A stretch of 64,000 nt of DNA from Micrasema longulum (taxonomy: Eukaryota > Arthropoda > Insecta > Trichoptera > Brachycentridae): assembly GCA_022494885.1 (NCBI GenBank), contig JAGVSM010003536.1, positions 86,957 to 150,956 on the forward strand, written 5' to 3'. The notes below the pieces were generated by a model, which saw only the letters and a program-made list of their open reading frames with translations, was not told where the DNA came from and did no database searches. This document shows, piece after piece, positions 44,401 to 56,400 of the stretch. Both the position numbers and the translations under genes were made by a program. The first letter of the stretch is position 1. Each line of letters opens with the position of its first letter.

Positions 44401-46884
44401 GGATGCCTCAAGATCGATTTCTAGAGTTCTGAAATGGAGACCTGGAAGAAAAAGAAAGACGTTGGAAGGCCTGAAAAGAGATGGACCGACGATATGGCCG
44501 CTGTGGGGGAAGAAATAGCTACAAAAAGCAAACGACAGAAGAGGATGGAAGGGTATGAAAGAGGCCTATATCAGTAGAGAAATGAAGGCTTAGGAAGATG
44601 AGGATGAAGAAATTATTAATTGTTTGCGCATACCTGAGGTGACCAACTAGTTTCACCTGCGTCAAATTTAAAGCTATCGATACCATATTTGGTTTGAAGA
44701 TTCTGAAGTCTGACTGTCCACCATGCACTAGCTGCCTCATTTGTAAAATCTATATATGATGCGGAATCTGCTGCACTATTCCACCATTTTGTGTCGACGC
44801 TTCCATTCTCACTCTTAACAAAATACCTGCAAATGTTGAAAAATAATATTGTAACGAATGTAAGGAAGATTTGTTTTTTCAATACAAAAAATGTGCATGC
44901 ACACCCTTTTTGTAGGGCTTCAGAATACCAAGGATCACAATCTTTATTGATGAATGGATGAATCCAGAATGTTACTCTGAAACCCATTTTTTTCAATTTA
45001 TCAGTAAGATTTTTCAAATCTGTAAACTTTTTTGTGTCCACATTAAACGATCCGTAACAAGTTTCCCACAAATCGTCTACTTCAATTTGGCTGTTTGTAA
45101 AATTGTTTTCAACTATTTTCTCTGCAAATTCTAGAACTGTTGTTTCATTTATAAGTGTTTTATATTCCGCCCAAGTAGACCAAATGGGGTACTTTGTCAT
45201 CTGATAGTCAGGATAGCCTGATGGCTTTTCCAAAAATTGGTAAATAACATGCTCGTGAACGAGTCGCGGATTTATCGATGCTCCAACATAATAAGTTAAT
45301 ATATTTTCTTTTCTTTTATCGGAGTATGGTGGTTTAACCTCACTGATGAAGCAAACAGAATTGTTTCTGATATTATTTTGGTCTATGAACAATGGAACTT
45401 TTTTGCTAACATAGAAAAATACACCCGCAGAATTGAACCAGTATGGTTCAGCTATTGCAATATTATCAAGCTCTTTCGTGATATATGAATATTCCTTGAA
45501 TGTCAGCTTTTCTATTGGCCAAAGTTGAGTTCTAATTTGTGGTCCTCCATACCAATTATCTTCACCTACAACAAATAATGTTATGCTAAGAAAAACAAGT
45601 ACCAAATACTTTGTTAGTTTCTCGGTTTTATGATTCTAAATTGTTATTTATTTTGATAAATTGTACAATATTTACCCAGTGAATAACAATCTTGATTCTT
45701 ATCATCATTAGATGTAGTCCAATCCATTTTCAAAACATGTCCATGCGGCATTTTCTCTGGGGTAATTGTTAAGTTTGAATTTCTAAACATAAATTTTGAT
45801 CTTCCTTTCCTTTCATCATAAACATAAAAGTGGTCATCTTCAATAGTAGTTCCAATAATTCCATTTAATCTGACTTTGCCATCTAAAAAGGGGTTTAATT
45901 TAATTGGGTGTAAACTTCCATGGTAATAATTTGCATGTGTATGGTAATAATACAAATGCAAATTCCTCATCGTGGACAATTTTAGCAACATTTCAGCCAA
46001 TTTGAGAAATCGATTACTTACTCAGTAAAAGTACTTAAATTATGTTGATTAGAGATTATGTATTATGCCTTTAGTGTTGACAATCTGAATGTAAGAATCA
46101 TTTCACTCAAATAAATTAGAAAGTTCAGTGGTCTTTTAAATAAATAAAAAATTGTTCATTAATAGACTATCAAACTAAGCCAGATTTTTTTTTAATGTTT
46201 TGTATTAGTAGTTTTTGTAATTTTTTAATTGCTCCACGTGTGAAGTCACTAGTTCTCTTCTGTGAGTTGTCCTCTTTGGTGGGTTAGCTTCCCGAAGTTT
46301 TATCACAATACTTTATAAATGGTTGATTTAGAAAAACTTGTGGTGTCATTTTTTAAAGTAGTTATTTTTATTTCAAACGTTTTTATAAATTTTTTAGAGA
46401 AACTTCGACGTACAATTAAATGCTCTAATTTTTAACGCAGACAAGAAAACATTTTTTATATCCAATTTCCCGAAGCACTGAACTTTCTTGTAATTTTTTC
46501 TACTCTTTTATTTATTTCTCTAAGAAGTGCTCGGTCAAATAATTCATTCTTAGTAAAAATAAATCTGACACCAAATGGAAGAGAATGCAGAAGTTTTTCT
46601 TACTTTGCACAAATTCTAATGAAAATCCGCCTGCTGTTTGTTTAATATCAATAAAAGTATTATCGTCTAAATATTTCCTGTGATTACTCTTGTTAGTGTA
46701 GGGCCCATTTGGATTCCATTGTTCTGATGGTGTTGGGATGGCATTAAGCAGCAACAGTATAACTGAAAATATACAACACAAGAATTGATTAGAGTAATAG
46801 TTTACATTTTCTAAATGATTTTTATGCAATAATCAGAAAAATAAATTAAGAGTAGGATTACTTACAATGACAGATATTGTTCAT
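41257..46884 (-). CDS. Secreted GH31 glycosidase, MYORG-like, copy A
   Basis: Nine exons in transcript order: 46884-46866, 46762-46604, 46020-45676, 45565-44905, 44826-44634, 44100-43991, 43384-43129, 42212-42056, 41453-41257; about 698 residues with every phase consistent. The N-terminus MNNICHFILLLLNAIP is a signal peptide, so the enzyme probably enters the secretory route. GH31 enzymes are retaining alpha-glycosidases; the closest match in motif order is MYORG, known in mammals as a membrane-anchored alpha-galactosidase. Seen here: WYGGP, WIHPFINKDCDPW, the nucleophile motif KFDAGE (Asp about 450), the acid/base motif LPDMIGGNGY (Asp about 540) and a C-terminal beta-sandwich (AAPILEE..TRDIYLPRGVW). 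Copy B, 3.4 kb upstream, has matching exons. Oddities: exon 3 is 47 residues longer than in copy B, with a weak acceptor, and exon 4 uses a poor donor (gtgtgc). The substrate is unknown. Confidence 0.9.
42056..42212 (-). CDS. GH31 copy A exon 8
   Basis: 157 nt as in copy B. TIKISRKYTELHAKYADVIT and PVNTPIWWIDPHNTEAHPIW, the end of the catalytic barrel. Acceptor ttttcag, donor gtaaga. Confidence 0.9.
42775..42870 (-). mobile_element. tRNA-derived SINE head remnant
   Basis: On the minus strand: cggcccccttagactagtgg, gacgcttgcctgacacacgc and gagatccatattcgatttcc form a degenerate tRNA-like head. It is in an intron of GH31 copy A. Confidence 0.5.
43129..43384 (-). CDS. GH31 copy A exon 7: acid/base residue
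   Basis: 256 nt as in copy B. RMIDKDTLWTFNNGLPTLIT, then FVLPDMIGGNGYNERPSKEL with the presumed acid/base Asp, and FMPSLQYSYVPWDYDEE. Acceptor ttattcag, donor gtatga. Confidence 0.92.
43550..43915 (+). repeat. Third copy of the 19.3-19.9-kb repeat
   Basis: Shares gggtagc, tttcagctcttt, ggcagaatggtgaa, ccagccaatgacaggtcata and cccctctcaaaaatgtttt with 19660-19935, in the same orientation. It fills most of the intron between exons 7 and 6 of copy A. Confidence 0.6.
43991..44100 (-). CDS. GH31 copy A exon 6
   Basis: 110 nt as in copy B: IPIQKGDINLQPGLITSSYV then AQFGPMVEVRTGQ. Acceptor ttttccag, donor gttagt. Confidence 0.88.
44238..44600 (+). mobile_element. RTE/Jockey-type retrotransposon ORF end
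   Basis: MERSMLGSLRDRITNYDIRP, VAKLKWQWAGHIARPDASRS and RVLKWRPGRKRKTLE are the familiar C-terminal motifs of this LINE group. Inserted antisense to GH31 copy A, in the intron between exons 6 and 5. Frameshifted at its end. Confidence 0.85.
44634..44826 (-). CDS. GH31 copy A exon 5: catalytic nucleophile
   Basis: 193 nt, the same size as in copy B. Contains KWWNSAADSASYIDFTN and YGIDSFKFDAGETSWSPQ; the Asp of FDAGE is the GH31 nucleophile position. Acceptor tttgcag, donor gtatgc. Confidence 0.92.
44905..45565 (-). CDS. GH31 copy A exon 4
   Basis: 661 nt, three more than in copy B. Begins GEDNWYGGPQIRTQLWP, includes SEPYWFNS-type AEPYWFNSAGVFFYVSK, LWETCYGSF and GFRVTFWIHPF. The donor gtgtgc is unusual but falls at exactly the same codon position as the gtaagt of copy B. 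Confidence 0.85.
45676..46020 (-). CDS. GH31 copy A exon 3 (5' boundary uncertain)
   Basis: The homologous part VRLNGIIGTTIEDDHFYVYD to QDCYSLG matches exon 3 of copy B. The acceptor at ctgag (46021) is the only one found that keeps the phase and adds a Leu/Tyr/His-rich stretch of about 45 residues absent in copy B. Donor gtaaat. Confidence 0.65.
46155..46495 (-). mobile_element. Family 'cccgtagggc' repeat, copy 4
   Basis: Minus-strand copy in the intron between exons 3 and 2 of GH31 copy A: attaatagactatcaaacta at the left and caatttcccgaagcactgaa at the right, with ctccacgtgtgaagtcac inside. Confidence 0.7.
46604..46762 (-). CDS. GH31 copy A exon 2
   Basis: Acceptor ttttcag, donor gtaaga. 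Completes the signal peptide and encodes PSEQWNPNGPYTNKSNHRKY and DIKQTAGGFSLEFVQ, corresponding to exon 2 of copy B (NEKGISLSVIR). The exact donor is inferred from phase. Confidence 0.7.
46866..46884 (-). CDS. GH31 copy A exon 1 (signal peptide start)
   Basis: atgaacaatatctgtcatt followed by gtaag. Only 19 nt; chosen because it is the nearest ATG exon with a good donor and it joins in phase 1 to a hydrophobic run ILLLLNAIP, completing a signal peptide. Copy B has a 28-nt first exon built the same way. Confidence 0.65.
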
Positions 46885-47525
46885 CCTGCTACAGTTTTGC
46901 ATTTAATGAAATGAAATATTTTATATACTCGTCATTTTATAATTCCGTTCTGTTCAGTGCACAGGGATGGAGTAGATAAATTTTCTTTCCCACTTTTCTC
47001 TTTATTTACTAAAATTGAATAATTTATATTTTGATTTTTTTTCGATACTACAATTTCTACGCTACAATATAGTGATTAATCAAAATCGTTAAAATTATTT
47101 TTCAAAACATTAGCTTTAGTATGGTTTTTTCATACATAAATAAACAAGTATTATATACGCTATCAGTTCATGTTTTTCACAAATATAAATATAGTAATAG
47201 AACATTTTACACAATGAAGAGAAAAAACAGATGATAATACTCGTATAAGAAAATGGAAGAGAAATATATCAACTGTGTTTAGAAAAATGGCTTCAAACCA
47301 CAATTTTAGCCGTAATTATTTTATTAGTTTTCATGTGTTTTTAACCAATTTCGTGAGTCTTATACATTTTCTAGCAAATGTATGGTGTTTGCAGTTTAAG
47401 TACTTTTGCTAGAATATGATTGTATAGACCTAAACAGTAAGTAAATAAGGGAGATGTTATGATTTATGTAAATGATTTAAGTAAATTTTTAGTGTGATTC
47501 CAATTCACTGTTTTATTTCAAAAGC
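46885..47525. other. 5' flank of GH31 copy A
   Basis: AT-rich; the promoter of copy A should be here. No motif or repeat stands out. Confidence 0.4.
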
Positions 47526-47529
47526 TATA

Positions 47530-47735
47530 CTTACTTAACGTGTCCGGCTGGATCATATCCTGCCACAATCAGGTTCCTGAAAGTGCAGCCTTCTCCCATG
47601 AGCAGGCATGTCAGTAGGTGGCTGTGGTTCTGGGTTGTGCTGCAATCACACAAAATATCATCACCCGGGCGGTACCCCTCCCACCTTTTTAGAGATTTTT
47701 TTACACAGTGTAACACCCACCCTTAGTCTGTTGGG
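47530..47735 (-). mobile_element. Retrotransposon ORF end (RNase-H-like tail)
   Basis: In two minus frames: LRVGVTLCKKSLKRWEGYRP and ILCDCSTTQNHSHLLTCLLM, resembling the 'NRLRTG...C.CG...H.L..CP' zinc-binding end of Jockey/R1-type pol proteins. The frame shift within the Lys run shows it is dead. Confidence 0.65.
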
Positions 47736-47789
47736 GGTGATCCATAGGGAGTAGGGTAAATGTTCATCTCTTTTCTTTTTCATTGAAAA

Positions 47790-47890
47790 CATTGCCTTAA
47801 TATAATGGTTGATCCAATTATCCGGATTTCTGCATATCCAGATAACATCTGGCACTCATTAATTCTAACAATTGGAGTTTTACTGTATTC
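47790..47890 (-). mobile_element. pogo/Tigger-like terminal fragment
   Basis: Reading from the right on the minus strand: cagtaaaactccaattgtta, then tgttatctggatatgcagaa and atccggataattgg. This is a typical pogo/Tigger left end; no matching other end was found. Confidence 0.5.
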
Positions 47891-48064
47891 TAACTTTTTC
47901 CCCGCTATCAAAATTTACTTTAAATTTAAATTAAATTTTTAAGACTTATTTTATTTATTAGTTTGAACACTTATTTTTTTTGTTAGTTTAAACACTTATT
48001 TTGTTAGCGACTATGAATATGTAGTCTTTATACTTGATTTTGCTACAAACTTTTTTGTTGAAAA

Positions 48065-48152
48065 CTTACTCACATATACTATGAGCACCGCATAGTAGTA
48101 CTGTCATAGGCGCTAACAGGCGTATGTGAACACCGCAGTGAATAAGTTCATA
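48065..48152 (+). repeat. Short palindromic repeat, copy 2
   Basis: cacatatactatgagcaccg, catagtagtactgtcatagg and gtatgtgaacaccgcagtga match the unit at 13767-13852 along its whole length. Confidence 0.6.
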
Positions 48153-48995
48153 AGTATTGTTATGATATAGAAGAAAAATTATAGACTTATTAAACTTATT
48201 CAAAATTGTAAATTCAATATGGGATTGCCCAGAACTGTTATCTCCCATCAACTTCAGGGTGCCTGGAAGAATGACTAGACAGGTTTCACCATTTTATAGC
48301 AACAATTTACGGACAGTGTATACTTGTAATGTTGTATTAAATAGGCTCATGGAACTCAGAAATAGTTATTCCCACGTATCGGATTTATTTAGTGTTAGAT
48401 ATTGTTCTTATAGATCAAAGCTATTGAACTCTTTCAATTATGGTGAATGGTAATTAAGCCTTCAGTATAATTTATTGTTATATGAAACTGTGCTTTATGA
48501 TTTTCTTGTTATATTTATCCTTTAAAATATTTTTTTATTTAATTTAATTTTCACATTTATTTTTCATTGTTATAAACTTCTACTGAATGTGTTATATAAC
48601 TTTTAGGTTTAATTTTTGTTTTTAAATCTTGAGTATACAGTAATGTATGTATTTTGTGATATTTCGTATTTTATCTACTCAAAATAGCTTATTCAATACC
48701 TATTCAAAATGAACTACTAAAAGTATACATTGAATGATCTTGTGGAATTATTTTTTAATTGCTTAAATTTTACTTTTTACCTACCTACACTGCTAATTGG
48801 AATTTAATTTTTTAAAACCTTCCTAGCAGCATTTCTTGTTTATCTTGTCATCCATTTATGTGCGATAATGTTATTCCTTGTAACTAGAGATAAAATATAC
48901 AAGTACCCTCTTGGGACAAAATAAGTATATAATTGCATACTTTCTATAATCTATCCAATCCTTTTACTTTGACCCAATTAAGAATCAAATCCGGT
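48153..48995. other. Spacer between the two GH31 copies
   Basis: The plus frame at about 48265-48450 (FSVRYCSYRSKLLNSFNYG) may be a worn retrotransposon ORF end but is too short to name. The remainder is AT-rich. Confidence 0.35.
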
Positions 48996-48999
48996 ACCT

Positions 49000-49265
49000 C
49001 AGATGTGCTTGCCACTAAAACGTTATGCAGTCATTTATCACCATCATTATGTCCCTATCTGCATCCAGTAGTGTATACAAAACTGCATTGGTGCTTCAAT
49101 TGTAGTGCATCTTGATCATTTTTGTTATTTGAAAGAAACAGTGTAATATTGGAGTACAAAACCACTCATAAAACCAATATCCCATGTCCACCCTGCCAGG
49201 AATTGAACCCAAGATTGAACTCAAGCGTGGTAGGCGAAAGCACTAATTACTACACTAGGAGGAGG
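49000..49265 (-). mobile_element. SINE family 3, minus-strand copy
   Basis: The right edge has the tRNA-like head (cctagtgtagtaattagtgc, then tcttgggttcaattcctggc on the minus strand). The body includes catccagtagtgtatacaaa and aactgcattggtgc, as in the 14.3-kb copy. Confidence 0.55.
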
Positions 49266-49584
49266 ACTTATGTACACTGAATTTTCTTTTTCGGGATTTT
49301 TTGAGAGCAACCATAAAGTCAGAAACAGAACTGTATTTTTTATTTTAGTGTTTATTTATTTTGAATCTGGAAATACGGCAAACTTAAACATATTATTATG
49401 TATGTTCTAATAATAACACTGTTTATCGACAGCGAAAAGGAATAAGTTACCAAGCGACATGTAGCAACTTTACAAATGAGCTAATTGAAGTTTGTTTTTT
49501 TTTTGATTATGAAAAAATCTCATACATACTATTTAGGCGTGATTCCTACATAATATAAACAAAACATAACATAATATAAATTAG

Positions 49585-49880
49585 AGCGAGTACAAAGATC
49601 ACCGATGTGGTCCATAGGGCTGCCAACCAGAAATGGAGCTGGGCTGGTCATATAGCCAGAATCACAGACTCTAGATGGACCAAAAAAGTCCTGGTGTGGC
49701 GACCCAGAACGGGTAGAAGAAGTGTCGGCAGGCCTCAGACAAGGTGGTCTGATGACATAAGACGAGTTGCAGGAAGTGGTTGGATGCGGTTGGCTCAGGA
49801 TAGGGAAATATGGAGACTAAAGGGGGAGGCCTATGTTCAACATTGGACAAGAGACGGCTGATGATGATGATGATAAGCAA
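49585..49880 (+). mobile_element. RTE/Jockey-type retrotransposon ORF end
   Basis: KWSWAGHIARITDSRWTKKV, WRPRTGRRSVGRPQTRWSDD and QDREIWRLKGEAYVQHWT are conserved end motifs of this group, better kept than at 44.2 kb. A gatgatgatgatg tail follows, as at 14858. Confidence 0.9.
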
Positions 49881-50304
49881 AACTTGAATTGGCTCTTCTG
49901 TAAAGTTGCTACATGTCGCTTAGTAAATTTTTCCTTTCCACCGTCAATATATACTTAATTTATGAATTGATATACACATATGTCTTGATCACTGAAAAGG
50001 AAGTTAGCCTTATGTTATTACCTTAAGTTTTATTTTTTTTTCTTTGTAAATGTTATTCCTTATTTCATAATATTTTTTTACTGGCCTTATCTAAAACGGA
50101 ATTTTGTTTGCTTCTCCCTTTTTTTACTCACAGATCAGAGGTCGGTGGTTCCACAACTCGATTCTCACTTTTCACGACATTTGGAAAAATATTTCAGTAA
50201 ATAATAATAATAACTCAAATATATTTATTCTGTTAAACTTATATTTTTCAACACTTGTATATAATTAGTATTATTACTTTCATTGTTTAACTTGTATTAT
50301 TATG

Positions 50305-50492
50305 TTATGCAATCTTGGTAAAGTACGGAAGAACATCAATAGGGGCAGGGAAGTTTCTCAGCCAAATTGGTCCTTCATACCGCCCAATGGCCTCTGTATA
50401 GGCCCAAGTTCCTTTGGGCAAATAAATGTCTCTTGCGGTTGCACCTTTGACTAATACTGGGGCAACAAGGATAGTCTCACCGAGAAGATATT
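50305..50492 (-). CDS. GH31 copy B exon 9 with stop
   Basis: EYLLGETILVAPVLVKGATA, RDIYLPKGTWAYTE and DVLPYFTKIA followed by taa. It sits 3.7 kb from exon 8 because of inserted repeats. Confidence 0.93.
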
Positions 50493-53400
50493 CTGCAAAA
50501 ATAAACAAATTGAGCATCATCAACCATTTTTTTTAGAACACCTTTCTTGCCCATATCCTACCGGAAAAAATAATAAAACCCTCTGTGAGCAATAGAAACA
50601 GACCCCTTAGCATGTTATATCTTGGTTTCATAAGTTAATTCGTATCCCATATTATATCTTACTCGAAAGCAGTGTTTTTCAACATTTTCAATGCGTGACC
50701 CCTTCACGAGTGAAAATATTCTGGCGTACCCCAGAACCTTAATTTTATTATACCACTCTTATGTCAGTGATGTCAACATTGACGTTTTCAATTTTCTTTC
50801 TTCTTGCAGTGCCTTGTCAGTTCCTTCTGATGTTTGCGATCACTAAGGTGAAGCATCTCGGTCCTGCGCTACTCTTATATTCCGCAGCCAGGACAACTGC
50901 TCATTGAATGTACTCGTTATAGTTATTCCTGTGTAAAGATAACCAGAGTGGTTTCCCGTTGCCTTTTCTGGTTGATTTTTCTGTCAGGATTACCTTCCCT
51001 TAGCTGGTAGGTTTTGGTTTTGAGGCACCAGAAACTCGCCATCCATCCTCTCGTTATCTGCTGTGATTATACCGCTATGAGTGTGATCCCATTGTTCAGG
51101 GTTTGTGACGTGGATGCTAACGAGTTGGACTTGTCAGTAATGTTGCCGGTGGAATGCAACTGGGCATTTGCAGCATTTTATAGAATCATTTCCTCCAGCA
51201 AGATGTCTCAGTGCGACCCTACTGACAGTTAGAACCCCTTTGAAAATCCCGTTTTAATAATCAAAATGTCAAGTTAGTTCAAGGTAGGAACGGGAGCAGT
51301 GGATCATTAGCACCAGATCTATAAGACATAACAGCTGTATAAATAGCATGTTTAAAATGTTATTTCATTTGCGTAAGATTAACAATGTCTTCTCCATAAA
51401 AACAAAATGAGAATATCCAGAGCTGGCAAAGGAAACTACGAAATTATTAATTTCATTCACGACATCCTACCTTTGTGAACTATTCTTATTTTTATTCTTT
51501 GAGGTGGGGGGTCAGTGCTATTCAAGCTCCTGACGTCACTGCAACCTGTGAAGATCTATTGTGACAGGTCCCCGTGAATTGTTTTCGCCCTCTTAGCCCA
51601 GGTCTATAAAGAGCCTGGCTACTGTCTGGAAGGCGAGAGTTTACATTTTGCTAAATCTCCCCCTCCAGGGCCCAGATCCGTAAAAACCTTTGTGAACTAA
51701 CATTCTTTTTAATGTTGGACATAAAAAATATAAGGAGAAATAGACTAATTAGATAATAAACCAGTTTTTTGCGTCTCAAAAATAGAACGACGATTCTACA
51801 AAAACAGGCACAGCCTTCTCACTGAAATTATTGTATTTTAGTGTAGGACCTAAAACTTGTTTTTTTTACTTTTGCCTTGTTTGTGATCGTGACCCCCAAG
51901 CAAGGCTTTGTGACCCCTCTGAAGGTCGCGACTCAGAGGTTGAAAAACACTACTCTAAAGCAATCAAAATCGGAATAGGGAAACATCATGCTTCTTTTCT
52001 TTTACAATTTTAAATTAATAAGAGTCTGTGAAATACAGTCGAGGAAAAAAACTCTGATCTTTTTAATAGCATTAAAAATATTTTTTAATTTATAATTTTA
52101 AATTCCCGCAAAAATGAATGATTTTATTGGCTTCACCATGATTCAGTTAAATTTTTATCTTTGTTTGTGACCATTTAAATTTAAATAGAACATCGTCATG
52201 AACCTTGACGTCATATTTGTAAGGTCAAACATGCCGCGTTTTTGTAAAGACAAATTTTTATTTTTAAAATTATGTATGAAAACATTTCTCCACAATTTCC
52301 AAATTGATTTTGAAAAAACAATTAATTGTTCTAAATCCATTTCACATGTTTTTATTGGTATGTAATATTTCTTTATTCCACTCTCGTTTCCACTACATAT
52401 TTATTTATTTAATACTTCACAAGAATATGTTATATATTTAATATGAACTAACACTCTGTGACTCTTGTGCTAACTACTATGAATCCAGAGTGTTTTTTAC
52501 TTGATGCCTACAGCATCATCATCAAACACTCATCTGCACCTAATGGTGCATAGGACACTGCATTATCAGAAATATATTCTTCATCCACCTAGACGCAGAT
52601 ACAGCATACACAATGGCCTATCCTTAACATACATCGCTTCTGTTACTTCAATACTTTTTATATTTAAACTCTTTATTTATTGTTAATTTGCGGCATACCC
52701 ACATTTTAATTTCTTATTTAATTTTCTTTTATTATTTCTTTATTTTATGCTGATTTTATTTTATGTATCTATATTTTCTATACTTGTGTACAGGCGTTTT
52801 GTTTCACTATAACCGTTTTTCAATATTATTTTATACTTTGTTAAAGGCGTAAGCCGTCGAAATAAATAAATAAATGTAAGGGGTTAAACATCTTTGAGAA
52901 GTCTCATCAATCATTGTGAACTTATGCGTTTAATTTAAAATGCAAATTCATGATAATTTACATTTAAGTAATGTGAAAATTCAATTTGTCAGTAGTTTTA
53001 AAAAGAACTGGTGAGCCTTATTTTAAAAAATTATTATTCACTTATCTCTGACGGTTTAAACTTAAGATAAGTGTGTCAATCTAAAATCAACAGACTTATC
53101 TTCTAATACCTGCAACGTAAATTGATAATGCCGTATTAAAAACCTTTTCCTAGATAAATTTGCTGTTACTATGAAAATAAACTTATTTTCAATGAGTAAT
53201 AATATAGATTGTATTAAATACTCGATCTCAGTATTAAGAGATTGATAAATAAGATTAATTTCTGCTAAAAAACATTTTTTTAAATACATTTATGTTGATT
53301 TGAGTAAATTTATATATATTTGTAAATAAAGTATCAGATAAATAGGATGTCGTGGTAGATGGGATACTTTTCAAGATTTGAACAAAATTCAACAGATGGA

Positions 53401-56400
53401 AGAATTGAAAAAATGTGCATGTTCAAACATAAAAAAATGTATATGGTATATGTATCACATAGACTAGCCCATTGAAAGATTGAAATCAATTTACTTTACA
53501 TTAGCTCAACCTACATCATATGTATAGAATCTTACAAAATAATGAAATAAATAACAGGATTACAAAATCCTTGAATATGAAGTGAAAAATTCTTGACAAT
53601 GCTTTTTTAAAATGTTTTTTTTATTTGAGTACACGGTTTATTAAATATTGTTTTGATTAAGAGAATTAATTTTAAGATAATTCTTAAAATGAACTATACT
53701 AAATATCACTTTCAAGGAGGATGTTCATAGCTACAGGAAATTGAATATAAAATATGTTTTCTTGCGCGTGGTAAAAATTAGACCATTTAATTGTATGGTG
53801 AGGTTTCTCTAATATGTATTAATTAAATTAAACTATGTTAAATGACGTCACAAGTTCTTTTCAATCAACCAATGCCAACCCACTAATCAGAAAAACTCGC
53901 CGAAGAGAACTAGTCACATCAAGTACAAGTAATTAAAATAATACAAAACTTTAAAAAAATCGTAGCAATAAAAGATTTGCTTACTTTGGTAGTCTATTAA
54001 CAAATGAAAACAAAATAAAAAAATTGCTGAACTTCCTTATTATTGTAAACAATAATATTTTCGTATTTTTTTTATTATTATTTCTACTCTTCTCTAGTCT
54101 ACTTGCTCGGGCGTCCATAGTCTGTTCTTAAAAAGGTTCTTTGTCTCTATTAAACTGTCTGTCAATAGATTTTAGATTATTACTTACCATCCCATACAGC
54201 CAATGCATCCTGATCAGTTGGATCTAGCCACCAAATAGGTGGATTTAAAGGAGTTCCATCTTGAACACTACGCTGCATTCCACTCTTAATAAGGCTGGAA
54301 TATGTCACATGTAGATTTGTATATTTATGAGCAATGGTAACTGTCTGAAAAAATAAAAACATAAGTTATTAACACATTTTTAATATTAGATATATGTATT
54401 AGATTTACATAATATATAAATTACATTGTTTTCTATGTGAAAGAATAAATAGGAGTGTTTTCATTTTGCGCAAACTCCCATTTGAAAGATACAAAATTGC
54501 ATCTATTTGCTGATTTCATAGTAAGCCCCATATTTTTTTTAATAAAAATAAAAATCAGTTAACAGATATGTAATATTATGTTCTCAGGGTCATTAAAACT
54601 AAGTATATTGATATAATTTGCAGAAAAATACATAAGAGATCTTGGATAACAATGTACCTACTTTCTGTGTGGAATAATTATTGTTTAGTCATTAAAACAT
54701 TCCAATGCCGCTTTATTCAAGTTAGCGGCTTGATTGGCGATAAGAATGTACTCACTCGCAACTGTGAGATAAAAGGAGATTAGAATGTACGTGCTCACAG
54801 TTGCAAGTTGCGACCCTATATTAGCAGACTCTAGAGGCGTCACTGCATGACAGATTTAAATTATGAAGATAGCAATGGGCTTTGAATAAGCAGATGAAAG
54901 CTTTTTCAACATTTCGGATCGCATAACAGCGTCCATTGTCAGGGTTGATGTTATTTGTGTAGATAATTGTGTACCCTTAAATACTTAGAATTTGCACTAT
55001 GTCACAGTCGTTGCTGTCTACAGCTTGTCAACTTGAAATCTGTGGCCCTTCACAGTCTACGCTTTTATATGATTTCATTATAAGTTCACTATACGGCTAA
55101 TAAAAAATGTCAATGTGTTATATATTTATTATATATAATACTTGGACCTACTAATTAGTGTTAGCCCCTCTTCAAACACAAGAGCTTTTTTGGAGAGGAA
55201 CATCACTAAAATAATAAAATACTAAATTTATGTCTAATATAATAAAAACTGTAATAAATATGACTGAATTTATTTTTATTATTTTTTTATTTATTAATGA
55301 ATTTCATAAAAAGTACATGTTTTTGTAAAATTCTAAACATATCTACTTTTACACATCTAGTAAATAGTATTACTGTAACTCTCCAAAAAAAGAGACTAAC
55401 TCTTGTGCTTGAAGAGTGACTTACACTGTTAGTTGTTTATTTATAGGAGTTTATATAATTTTAAATACAAGTACATGAGAAAGAAAAATAAAAACATAGG
55501 ATATATAAAAAAAAAAACATTAAACAATAATACATTCATACTTATTAAAATTAAATGTTGTTTTTACACGTGTTCAAAAAATTTCTTTAAATTAACTTAA
55601 AATTTATTTATTGACATATTATTTTTAATAGTTTTTAGTTCATTGGGATGATTATTATAATTTTTTTACACCTTTGAAGGCAAAGCTATTTTGACCATGA
55701 CTTGTATGGAATTTAGGAATTTTAATATTATGTTGGTATCTGAGTGACTTATTTATCTCAAATTCTTTTATTTTTTCTTCTTTATAAATTTCTATAATAG
55801 AATTTATTTTATAAAGAGTGTCTACTGTATGAACCTTAAATATTTTATATAGACTTTCTGTATTGAATGTTGAGGGTTTTTTTTAATTACTTTAATAATT
55901 AATCTTTGTACTACTTTAAGAGGGTTTAATATATTGGAATATGTACCACCCCATCCTACAATACTATATTGTAACAAAGATTGTACAATTGAGTAATAAG
56001 CTATTTTAAAATGATTGATTGTAGTAATTATATTAAACAAATAAATTAAAAATAAATAAATCTACTAAATGTTTACATTTAATTTATATTTTTGAGGCAT
56101 TATTGGTTTTCTCACTCCACTATATTTTATTTGAGTTTTGCCGAAATATTATGATTTAGAAAAAGATATAAAAATATGTTCAGTAATAAAAAAAAATCAA
56201 TGACATTTTCCTTACCTCGTTATCATAATCCCATGGTGCAAATGAATATTGCATGCTTGGCATGAATGTATTTGCCTGCAGCCATCTTATGAACAACTCC
56301 TTACTCGGTTTCTCGTTGTAACCATTTCCTCCAATCATGTCAGGTAACACCAATGGATAACCATTCATGTTCATCTGAAGAAGAGTTGTGACCAAGGTTG

